This document shows positions 56,835 through 64,000 of a DNA stretch of 64,000 nt, in pieces. How positions within the stretch are numbered: position 1 is the stretch's first letter; the number at the start of each line of letters is the position of its first letter. The translations under genes were made by a program, and so were the position numbers. Source of the stretch: Rahnella sikkimica (GTDB lineage: Bacteria; Pseudomonadota; Gammaproteobacteria; Enterobacterales; Enterobacteriaceae); NCBI RefSeq assembly GCF_002951615.1, contig NZ_CP019062.1:3782001-3846000 (forward strand). The letters are read 5' to 3'. The notes below the pieces were generated by a model. It had not been told where the DNA came from, made no database searches, and saw only the letters and a program-made list of their open reading frames with translations.

Positions 56835-56860
56835 AGGGCCCGAACGGGCCCTTTTTCTTT
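56835..56860 (+). terminator. terminator after ilvA (bidirectional with ilvY)
   Basis: AGGGCCC-GAAC-GGGCCCT stem followed by TTTTTCTTT, between convergent ilvA and ilvY. Confidence 0.9.
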
Positions 56861-56885
56861 GCCATCAATTTGTCGTGAACGCGGG

Positions 56886-57767
56886 TTATAACAATTGCCA
56901 GAACGCTTCGATCAGCGGTTCGTTCAGGCGTTTTTTCTGCACGCAGACGCCCAGTTCCAGCGGCGCGCCGAGCGTGACGTTATCCAGAATAGAAATACGG
57001 TTGCGCACCGGTTCCGGGCTGTTATCGACAACGACCGACGGAATGAGCGCGATGCCACAACCGAGCGCGACCATCGACACAATCGCTTCGTGGCCGGACA
57101 CCGTGGCGTAAATCAGCGGATTGCTCAGACGGTTATGTTTGAACCAGATGTCGATACGTTTTCGCGCCGGGCCGTGTTCCGGAAGGATAAACGGAATTTG
57201 CGACCAGTCGGGATGTGGCACGCTGACTTGCGTTCGCACCGCGCCCGGCAGAGACGGGGAAATCAGGATCATCGGGATTTCGCCGATCTGCGTGAAATCC
57301 ACGCTGCCCGGCAAACTTTCCGGGCGGCCTGCAATCCCCAGGTCTGCTTCGGTGGACTGGACTTTTTCGACCGCATCGGCGGCGTCGCCGGTGGTCAGTT
57401 TGATTTCGACCAGCGGATGTTGCGCGCGGAAGCGGTCAAGAATAGGGGGCAGATGGCTATACGCGGCGGTGACCGAGCAGAACAGTCGCAGCTCGCCACT
57501 GAGCGTCGGGCCATGCTGATCCAGCCCGCTGCGTAGTTGCTGGTAACTCAGCAGCGTTTGCTGGGCAAACGTTTTGAGCTGTTCGCCCGCGCTGGTCAGT
57601 TGCACGGTGCGGTTATCACGCTGAAATAACGGCTGGCCGAGTTCTTCTTCCAGCCGCTGGATCTGGCGCGACAGCGTTGACGGGCTGACATGCATCGCCT
57701 TCGACGAACGGCCAAAATGGCGGCTTTCCGCCAGATGTAAGAACAGTTTCAGATCACGCAAATCCAT
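56886..57767 (-). CDS. ilvY: LysR-family activator IlvY
   Basis: IlvY activates divergent ilvC when bound to acetolactate or acetohydroxybutyrate. The protein is 293 residues (E. coli 297) from MDLRDLKLFLHLAESRHFGR, the start shared with relatives; a start 36 bases upstream is not conserved. The helix-turn-helix AMHVSPSTLSRQIQRLEEELG is followed by an effector domain with CSVTAAYSHLPPILDRF and KLTTGDAADAVEKV, near identical to E. coli. The C-terminus is a few residues shorter. Confidence 0.97.
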   Translation of the reverse strand: MDLRDLKLFLHLAESRHFGRSSKAMHVSPSTLSRQIQRLEEELGQPLFQRDNRTVQLTSAGEQLKTFAQQTLLSYQQLRSGLDQHGPTLSGELRLFCSVTAAYSHLPPILDRFRAQHPLVEIKLTTGDAADAVEKVQSTEADLGIAGRPESLPGSVDFTQIGEIPMILISPSLPGAVRTQVSVPHPDWSQIPFILPEHGPARKRIDIWFKHNRLSNPLIYATVSGHEAIVSMVALGCGIALIPSVVVDNSPEPVRNRISILDNVTLGAPLELGVCVQKKRLNEPLIEAFWQLL

Positions 57768-57813
57768 AAAGAGGTCCCGGCTTTTTAGTGAAGCAAAGGT
57801 CAAACGAAGTATA

Positions 57814-57828
57814 TTGCATTTTTTGCAA
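57814..57828. promoter_or_regulatory. candidate IlvY operator in the ilvY-ilvC region
   Basis: TTGCA-TTTTT-TGCAA, a perfect 15-bp dyad with the T-N11-A layout of LysR-type sites, 47 bases upstream of ilvY and about 126 before ilvC. Operators in this divergent region are known in E. coli; this exact assignment is inferred. Confidence 0.5.
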
Positions 57829-57953
57829 CGTCATCTTCGTAATATATCAATTTAAGCAATGTGTCGCATGACATATAGTGAATTCACGGCGTTCACCGGC
57901 TCACCGGTGAAACAAAAAATAACAGCACTTACCTCGATAGAACGGAGCAAGAC

Positions 57954-59429
57954 ATGGCTAACTATTTCAACACACTGAACCTGCGTCAGCAGCTGGCACA
58001 ACTGGGCAAATGCCGCTTCATGGGTCGCGATGAATTCGCGGACGAAGCCAGCTACCTCAAAGGTAAAAAAGTGGTGATTGTAGGCTGTGGCGCACAGGGC
58101 CTGAACCAGGGCCTGAACATGCGTGATTCCGGTCTGGATGTTTCCTACACCCTGCGTGCAGAAGCAATTGCTGAGAAGCGTGCTTCATGGCGTAAAGCGA
58201 CCGAAAACGGCTTCAAAGTCGGCACCTACGAAGAACTGATCCCACAGGCCGATCTGGTGGTTAACCTGACGCCAGACAAACAGCACAGCGCTGTGGTTAA
58301 AGCGGTTCAGCCTCTGATGAAAGACGGCGCAACCCTGGGTTACTCACACGGCTTCAACATCGTTGAAGTGGGCGAGCAAATCCGTAAAGACATCACCGTC
58401 GTGATGGTTGCGCCAAAATGTCCGGGTACTGAAGTTCGCGAAGAATACAAACGTGGTTTCGGTGTTCCGACGTTGATCGCCGTTCACCCGGAAAATGACC
58501 CGAAAGGCGAAGGCATGGCAATTGCTAAAGCCTGGGCTGCAGCAACGGGCGGCCACCGTGCAGGCGTTCTGCAATCTTCCTTCGTTGCAGAAGTAAAATC
58601 TGACCTGATGGGCGAGCAGACTATCCTGTGCGGTATGTTGCAGGCCGGTTCCCTGTTGTGCTTCGACAAACTGGTTGCTGAAGGTGTGGATGAAGCGTAC
58701 GCAGAAAAACTGCTGCAATTCGGTTGGGAAACCATCACCGAAGCGCTGAAACAAGGCGGCATCACGCTGATGATGGATCGTTTGTCCAACCCGGCGAAAC
58801 TGCGTGCTTACGCGTTGTCTGAACAATTGAAAGAGATCATGGCGCCGCTGTTCCAGAAACACATGGACGACATCATCTCCGGCGAATTCTCGAGCGGCAT
58901 GATGGCTGACTGGGCGAACGACGACAAAAACCTGCTGACCTGGCGTGAAGAAACGGGCGCAACCGCGTTCGAAAATGCACCACAGTTTGACGGTAAAATT
59001 TCTGAGCAGGAATACTTCGACCACGGCGTTGTGATGATTGCGATGGTGAAAGCGGGCGTTGAGCTGGCCTTCGAAACCATGGTGGCTTCCGGCATCATCG
59101 AAGAATCTGCTTACTACGAATCACTGCACGAACTGCCGCTGATCGCCAACACCGTTGCGCGTAAGCGTCTGTACGAAATGAACGTGGTTATCTCTGATAC
59201 CGCAGAATACGGTAACTACCTGTTTGCAAACGCTGCAGTACCGTTGCTGAAAGAATTTATGACCACCCTGCAGGCGGGTGATTTGGGTAAATCGGTTGCA
59301 GAAACTCAGGTTGATAACGCGCAGCTGCGCGATGTTAACGAAGCTATCCGCAACCACCCAATCGAGTCAATCGGCCGCACATTGCGTGGCTATATGACTG
59401 ATATGAAACGCATCGCAGTAGCGAGCTGA
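57954..59429 (+). CDS. ilvC: ketol-acid reductoisomerase IlvC (class II)
   Basis: IlvC isomerises and reduces acetolactate and acetohydroxybutyrate with NADPH and magnesium. The protein is 491 residues, the long class II form with a duplicated C-terminal domain, as in E. coli. The nucleotide-binding motif is [18 protein letters not shown]; metal and substrate sites lie in [16 protein letters not shown] and [11 protein letters not shown]. It is induced by its substrates through divergent IlvY, not by attenuation. A terminator follows. Confidence 0.98.
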   Translation: MANYFNTLNLRQQLAQLGKCRFMGRDEFADEASYLKGKKVVIVGCGAQGLNQGLNMRDSGLDVSYTLRAEAIAEKRASWRKATENGFKVGTYEELIPQADLVVNLTPDKQHSAVVKAVQPLMKDGATLGYSHGFNIVEVGEQIRKDITVVMVAPKCPGTEVREEYKRGFGVPTLIAVHPENDPKGEGMAIAKAWAAATGGHRAGVLQSSFVAEVKSDLMGEQTILCGMLQAGSLLCFDKLVAEGVDEAYAEKLLQFGWETITEALKQGGITLMMDRLSNPAKLRAYALSEQLKEIMAPLFQKHMDDIISGEFSSGMMADWANDDKNLLTWREETGATAFENAPQFDGKISEQEYFDHGVVMIAMVKAGVELAFETMVASGIIEESAYYESLHELPLIANTVARKRLYEMNVVISDTAEYGNYLFANAAVPLLKEFMTTLQAGDLGKSVAETQVDNAQLRDVNEAIRNHPIESIGRTLRGYMTDMKRIAVAS

Positions 59430-59474
59430 TACCCTTCTTACCCGAGTTGTTTAGGGTTTTCGGAAGATAAATAA

Positions 59475-59513
59475 AAAGGGCACTGCATGAAAATGCGGTG
59501 CCCTTTCTTTTTG
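59475..59513 (+). terminator. terminator after ilvC (bidirectional with ppiC)
   Basis: AAAGGGCAC with GTGCCCTTT, and inner TGCA/TGCG partial pairing, followed by CTTTTTG. Confidence 0.85.
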
Positions 59514-59534
59514 TTACTGCGCCGGAACGGAAAC

Positions 59535-59816
59535 TCAGTTGCGGTACAGGATCTTAATGATGTGATAGCCGAACTGGGTATGCAGCGGGCCTTGTGGCTC
59601 GATCAGCGGCGCAGAGAAAACCACTTTATCGAAAGCGGGCACCATTGCGCCTTGCTTGAATTCACCTAAATGGCCGCCTTTTTTGCCTGACGGACAGGTA
59701 GAGTGTTTTTTCGCCAGCTTTTCGAAATCGCCACCGTTCTTCAGCTGTTCCAGAAGATCGAGCGCCTGTGCTTCTTCCTTAACAAGGATATGCATTGCTG
59801 CAGCAGTTTTTGCCAT
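59535..59816 (-). CDS. ppiC: peptidyl-prolyl cis-trans isomerase C (parvulin)
   Basis: PpiC is the small cytoplasmic parvulin that speeds prolyl bond rotation. The protein is 93 residues, the E. coli length, a single rotamase domain with no signal peptide. Motifs are [27 protein letters not shown] and [11 protein letters not shown]. It is convergent with ilvC and divergent from rep, the E. coli order. Confidence 0.97.
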   Translation of the reverse strand: MAKTAAAMHILVKEEAQALDLLEQLKNGGDFEKLAKKHSTCPSGKKGGHLGEFKQGAMVPAFDKVVFSAPLIEPQGPLHTQFGYHIIKILYRN

Positions 59817-59993
59817 GATTGAGACCTTTTATGCGAGAGTGTTTCCAAGGGCGTAATGTAACATCTGCAACGCCGTAAGTGGACTCCGGCCTGCATTCCA
59901 GACATCACAAATTGCACCGTAAAGGCTGTCAATCTCAGGCGACGTTTCTGCTACAATCGCCGTCCTTGTCCATCAGGTGAGCAAAAATACGCC

Positions 59994-62018
59994 ATGCGAT
60001 TAAACCCCAGCCAACAACATGCCGTCGAATTCGTCACCGGGCCCTGCCTGGTTCTGGCGGGTGCTGGCTCCGGCAAAACCAGGGTGATTACCAATAAAAT
60101 CGCACACCTGATCCGCGAGTGCGGCTATCAGGCCCGCCACATTGCGGCCGTGACCTTCACCAATAAAGCGGCGCGCGAGATGAAAGAGCGTGTGGCGCAA
60201 ACCCTTGGGCGAAAAGAATCGCGCGGCTTGCTGATCGCAACTTTCCATACGCTGGGGCTGGAAATCATCAAGCGCGAATTTGCCGCGCTGGGCATGAAAT
60301 CCAATTTCTCCTTGTTCGACGATCAGGACCAGCTGGCTCTTCTCAAAGAGCTGAGCGAGAAGTGGCTGGAAAATGACAAAACGCTGTTGCAACAGCTGAT
60401 CTCGACGATCTCAAACTGGAAGAACGATCTGGTTGATCCGTCCCATGCGGCGGGCCTTGCGCGATCGGAGCGCGATCAGATCTTCGCGCACTGCTACGGG
60501 CTTTATCATGACCATATGCGCGCCTGTAATATTCTCGACTTCGATGACCTGATCCTGCTGCCGACGCTGCTGTTGCAGAAGAATGAAGAAGTGCGCGAGC
60601 GCTGGCAGAACAAACTGCGCTATCTGCTGGTCGATGAATATCAGGACACCAACACCAGTCAGTACATGATGGTGAAACTGCTGGTCGGCAACCGCGCGCG
60701 TTTTACCGTGGTTGGCGACGACGATCAGTCCATTTACTCCTGGCGCGGCGCGCGTCCACAAAACCTGGTGCTGCTGAAAGAAGATTTCCCGCAGTTGCAG
60801 GTGGTTAAGCTCGAGCAGAACTACCGTTCCTCGCAGCGCATTCTGAAAGCGGCCAACATCCTGATCGCCAACAACCCGCATGTGTTCGAGAAGCGGCTTT
60901 TCTCTGAACTGGGTTACGGCGAGACGCTGAAAGTGGTGACCGCCAACAATGAAGATCACGAAGCCGAGCGCGTGGTTGGCGAGCTGATTGCGCACCACTT
61001 TATCAACAAGACCGGCTATGGTAATTACGCGATTTTGTACCGCGGTAATCACCAGTCGCGCCTGTTTGAAAAAATGCTGATGCAGAACCGCATTCCGTAC
61101 CGCATTTCCGGTGGCACATCGTTCTTCTCGCGACCTGAGATTAAAGATTTGCTGGCCTATCTGCGCGTCCTGACCAACCCTGACGACGACAGCGCATTCC
61201 TGCGTATCGTAAATACACCGCGCCGTGAAATCGGTGCCGCGACGCTGCAAAAGCTGGGTGAATGGGCGAATCAGCGCAATAAAGGTTTGTTCAAAGCCAG
61301 CTTCGATATGGGATTGAGTCAGTATCTGACCGGGCGCGGCCTGGAATCACTGCAACGGTTCACGCACTGGATGGGCACTCTTTCTGAGCGGGTCGAACGC
61401 GAACCGGTCGCGGCGGTACGGGATCTGATCCACGGCATCGATTACGAAAGCTGGTTGTTCGAAACCTCGCCGAGTCCGAAAGCGGCAGAAATGCGCATGA
61501 AAAACGTCAATCAGCTTTTCAGCTGGATGACTGAAATGCTCGAAGGCACCGATCTGGATGAGCCAATGACCCTCACGCAGGTGGTCACCCGATTTACGCT
61601 GCGCGACATGATGGAACGCGGTGAAAACGATGAAGAACTGGATCAGGTTCAGTTGATGACGCTGCACGCCTCGAAAGGGCTGGAATTCCCGTATGTGTTT
61701 CTGGTCGGCATGGAAGAAGGCTTGTTGCCGCACCAGAGCAGCATCGATGAAGACAATGTCGATGAAGAACGCCGTCTGGCGTATGTGGGTATTACCCGCG
61801 CCCAAAAAGAACTGACGTTTACGCTTTGCCGCGAACGCCGTCAGTACGGCGAATTAATTCGCCCTGAACCCAGCCGCTTTTTGATGGAGTTGCCGCAGGA
61901 TGATTTAGCCTGGGAAAGTGAGAGGAAAGTCGTCAGTGCGCAGGAACGGATGGTGAAAGGGCAGAGCCATCTGGAGAAAATCCGCGAGCAGCTGGCGAAA
62001 GCCAAAGGCGGAAACTGA
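59994..62018 (+). CDS. rep: ATP-dependent DNA helicase Rep
   Basis: Rep is a 3'-to-5' superfamily 1A helicase that helps replication forks pass protein roadblocks with DnaB. The protein is 674 residues (E. coli 673). Walker A AGAGSGKT is at residues 22-29. Further helicase motifs are [54 protein letters not shown] and [10 protein letters not shown]. The C-terminus ends KAKGGN, in the region that contacts DnaB in E. coli. Confidence 0.98.
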   Translation: MRLNPSQQHAVEFVTGPCLVLAGAGSGKTRVITNKIAHLIRECGYQARHIAAVTFTNKAAREMKERVAQTLGRKESRGLLIATFHTLGLEIIKREFAALGMKSNFSLFDDQDQLALLKELSEKWLENDKTLLQQLISTISNWKNDLVDPSHAAGLARSERDQIFAHCYGLYHDHMRACNILDFDDLILLPTLLLQKNEEVRERWQNKLRYLLVDEYQDTNTSQYMMVKLLVGNRARFTVVGDDDQSIYSWRGARPQNLVLLKEDFPQLQVVKLEQNYRSSQRILKAANILIANNPHVFEKRLFSELGYGETLKVVTANNEDHEAERVVGELIAHHFINKTGYGNYAILYRGNHQSRLFEKMLMQNRIPYRISGGTSFFSRPEIKDLLAYLRVLTNPDDDSAFLRIVNTPRREIGAATLQKLGEWANQRNKGLFKASFDMGLSQYLTGRGLESLQRFTHWMGTLSERVEREPVAAVRDLIHGIDYESWLFETSPSPKAAEMRMKNVNQLFSWMTEMLEGTDLDEPMTLTQVVTRFTLRDMMERGENDEELDQVQLMTLHASKGLEFPYVFLVGMEEGLLPHQSSIDEDNVDEERRLAYVGITRAQKELTFTLCRERRQYGELIRPEPSRFLMELPQDDLAWESERKVVSAQERMVKGQSHLEKIREQLAKAKGGN

Positions 62019-62029
62019 CAGACAAAGAA

Positions 62030-62052
62030 AAGGCAGGGGATAAGCCCTGCCT
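62030..62052. terminator. hairpin between convergent rep and gppA
   Basis: AGGCAGGG-GATAAG-CCCTGCCT stem. No T-tract on the plus side, so it is a weak or factor-dependent terminator. Confidence 0.5.
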
Positions 62053-62080
62053 CGGTCGGTAACGTATTTTATGCGAAAAA

Positions 62081-63574
62081 TCAGAGCTGTTCTTCGACGA
62101 ACAGCGGCCAGTGGACATAACTTTGCCAGTGGCTTTCCTGTTCCAGCTCTTCTGCCCGCAGCGGATGCTGAGCAAGCCAGCCTTGCGGGACAATCACGTT
62201 CAGTTCATCGTCATTTGCCCGTAAACGTACGGCGGGCAACGTGTCGTCACGGCGGCGGCTGGCAAAGATAATGGCGAGCCGGAGAATACGACAAAGACGT
62301 TGTGCCTGACGCGGCGGCAAGGCGTTTTGCTCATTGAGCAACGGTAAATCGAGCATTCCATTCTGGTTTTGCAACAGCGTCGCCAGCAGTTTTTTCTGCG
62401 CCGGCGTAAAGCCCGGCAAGTCTAAATGACGGATCAGATAGGCTGCGTGCTGTGGCGCTTTTTTGAAGTCAACGCTCAGCCCGATTTCGTGGATCAGACA
62501 GGCGCTGTTAAGCAGCTCACGGGCGCGGGCATCGAGCTTCCATTCCTGCGCCACCTGCAACGAGAAGTTCTCTGCAAGCTGTGCCACACGCTGCGCCTGT
62601 TCATTATCAAGCAGATAGCGGCGTTGCAGATTACGCAATGTGCGCTGGCGAATATCTTGTTCAATCGGCAGATGCAGCATGCCGTAAACCAGACCTTCAC
62701 GCAGTGCGCCACCGGCCAGCGTCATGGTTTCGATATTCAGGGTTTTGAAAATGGCGATGAGAATCGACAGGCCGCTTGGGAAAACCAGCGCGCGTTCAAG
62801 CGTCAGGCCTTCAATTTCCAGCTCTTCCAGTTTTCCGCACTGAATCGCGCGTTGTTTGAGCTGTTGAAGTTTCGGCAGCGTAATACGCTCATCCATACCC
62901 TGAGCGACCATGATTTCCTGCAGTGCCTGAACGGTGCCGGAAGCACCGACACAAATCTGCCAGCCATTGGCGATCAGCTGAGGCGCAACCGGAAGGATCA
63001 TGTCGATCGCGGCCTGTTCGGCCTGATCGAAGTTTTCTTTTGCGAGATTTCGGTCAGTAAAATAGCGTTCCAGCCAGGTCACACAGCCCATTGAAAGGCT
63101 GAAAAGCGTGGTGGCTTGTGCACCGATACCGGTGACCAGCTCCGTGCTGCCGCCGCCAATATCAACCACCAGACGTTTATCCGGGCCGCCCGTGGTATGG
63201 GCAACGCCGTGATAAATCAGGCGGGCTTCTTCTTCACCAGCGATGACCTGAATCGGGCAACCCAGGATTTCCTGGGCTTTACCCAAAAATTCATCGGCAT
63301 TGCTGGCAAGCCGCAGCGTTGCGGTTGCAACGACACGGATTTGTTCGCGGGGAATGTCCTGCAATCTTTCGGAAAACAGCTTCAGGCATTGCCAGCCACG
63401 TTGCATGGCTTCCTGAGAAAGCAGGTTTTGCTTATCCAGACCGGCAGCCAGACGCACTTTGCGTTTAATTCTGGCGAGGGTCTGGATACTGCCTGCCACC
63501 TCACGAACAACCAGCATGTGAAAGCTGTTAGAGCCCAGATCAATTGCTGCATACAGTGAGGTGGAGCTTAGCAT
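62081..63574 (-). CDS. gppA: guanosine-5'-triphosphate,3'-diphosphate pyrophosphatase GppA
   Basis: GppA converts pppGpp to ppGpp and also cleaves polyphosphate. The protein is 497 residues (E. coli 494). The Ppx/GppA ASKHA fold is shown by [31 protein letters not shown] and [12 protein letters not shown]. The C-terminal half is an HD-like helical domain ([12 protein letters not shown]). It starts six bases after the rhlB stop in the same direction, as in E. coli, so the two are probably co-transcribed. Confidence 0.97.
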   Translation of the reverse strand: MLSSTSLYAAIDLGSNSFHMLVVREVAGSIQTLARIKRKVRLAAGLDKQNLLSQEAMQRGWQCLKLFSERLQDIPREQIRVVATATLRLASNADEFLGKAQEILGCPIQVIAGEEEARLIYHGVAHTTGGPDKRLVVDIGGGSTELVTGIGAQATTLFSLSMGCVTWLERYFTDRNLAKENFDQAEQAAIDMILPVAPQLIANGWQICVGASGTVQALQEIMVAQGMDERITLPKLQQLKQRAIQCGKLEELEIEGLTLERALVFPSGLSILIAIFKTLNIETMTLAGGALREGLVYGMLHLPIEQDIRQRTLRNLQRRYLLDNEQAQRVAQLAENFSLQVAQEWKLDARARELLNSACLIHEIGLSVDFKKAPQHAAYLIRHLDLPGFTPAQKKLLATLLQNQNGMLDLPLLNEQNALPPRQAQRLCRILRLAIIFASRRRDDTLPAVRLRANDDELNVIVPQGWLAQHPLRAEELEQESHWQSYVHWPLFVEEQL

Positions 63575-63580
63575 AGGTTA

Positions 63581-64000
63581 TCAGCCCGGACGTTTACGGT
63601 TGCTACGTGGTGCACTGCTGCGACGCGACGACGAATTACTGTTACGACGCGGACCGTTGCCGGTGCGTGCCCGAGCCAGACGTTTCGGCGCAGGCAAATC
63701 AGCTAACAGTGCTTCGCTGCTGTATTTGCTGACCGGAATGCTGTGGCCGGTGTAGTTTTCGATTGCCGTCAGGTTCAGCGCATATTCTTCACAGGCCAGA
63801 CTGATCGAGTGACCACTCAGGCCAGCACGGCCTGTACGGCCAATACGGTGAACGTAGTCTTCACAGTCGTCAGGCAGGTCATAGTTAAAGACGTGCGTCA
63901 CGGCCGGAATGTGCAAACCACGGGCAGCAACGTCAGTTGCAACCAGAATATCCAGTGTGCCTTTGGTGAAGTCTTCCAGAACGCGCAGACGCTTCTTCTG
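63581..64000 (-). CDS. rhlB: ATP-dependent RNA helicase RhlB (C-terminal part, cut by window edge)
   Basis: RhlB is the DEAD-box helicase of the RNA degradosome. The last 139 residues are present. Helicase motifs V and VI are intact ([16 protein letters not shown] and [12 protein letters not shown]), followed by [11 protein letters not shown]. The C-terminal tail is basic and serine/arginine-rich ([18 protein letters not shown]) and longer than in E. coli, ending RSNRKRPG. The start lies outside the window. Confidence 0.96.
   Translation of the reverse strand, partial: QKKRLRVLEDFTKGTLDILVATDVAARGLHIPAVTHVFNYDLPDDCEDYVHRIGRTGRAGLSGHSISLACEEYALNLTAIENYTGHSIPVSKYSSEALLADLPAPKRLARARTGNGPRRNSNSSSRRSSAPRSNRKRPG

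Overview
The window is a stretch of enterobacterial chromosome. It has dense housekeeping synteny of the Escherichia coli priA-to-btuB and rrnC-to-rhlB type, and its proteins are close to E. coli lengths throughout. The 16S and 23S genes, a peroxiredoxin-glutaredoxin fusion divergent from oxyR, a palindromic repeat of Yersinia/Serratia type and a rhamnogalacturonide uptake/hydrolysis pair point to Yersiniaceae (Rahnella/Ewingella/Serratia-like). This placement is an inference from memory, not a database result.

Layout. 1-4350: partial ftsN, cytR, priA and rpmE. 4478-9940: metJ divergent from metBL, a small palindromic repeat element, then metF; tandem MetJ operators precede metB and metF. 10021-17628: ppc, then argE divergent from argCBH across a double ARG box. 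17751-22368: an island with a PAAR-Rhs polymorphic toxin and a small AT-rich lipoprotein gene in immunity position. 22661-27302: a palindromic repeat, the peroxiredoxin-glutaredoxin gene, oxyR, sthA, fabR and yijD. 27616-30371: a GPH-family transporter with a GH105 unsaturated rhamnogalacturonyl hydrolase. 30438-34711: trmA, a cobalamin riboswitch, btuB and murI.

34712-40723 is a complete ribosomal RNA operon: P1/P2 promoters, 16S, tRNA-Ile, tRNA-Ala, 23S, 5S, tRNA-Asp, tRNA-Trp and a terminator. It joins the left flank of E. coli rrnB (murI) to the right flank of E. coli rrnC (tRNA-Asp/Trp, hdfR). 41093-45658 is a galactofuranose-type ABC importer operon (ytfQRT-yjfF) between the tRNAs and hdfR. 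45671-50119 carries hdfR, maoP, comM and an SHS-family MFS carboxylate transporter. 50252-59429 is the branched-chain amino acid locus: ilvL leader and attenuator, ilvX microprotein, ilvGMEDA, ilvY divergent from ilvC. The window ends with ppiC, rep, gppA and partial rhlB.

The genes serve methionine, arginine and isoleucine/valine synthesis, anaplerosis, oxidative stress response, envelope precursor supply and translation. The accessory content most worth study is the Rhs C-terminal domain, which I do not recognise, with its lipoprotein partner carrying Asp at +2. Less striking accessory content includes the rhamnogalacturonide pair, the ytf operon with a large upstream stem-loop, and the SHS transporter.
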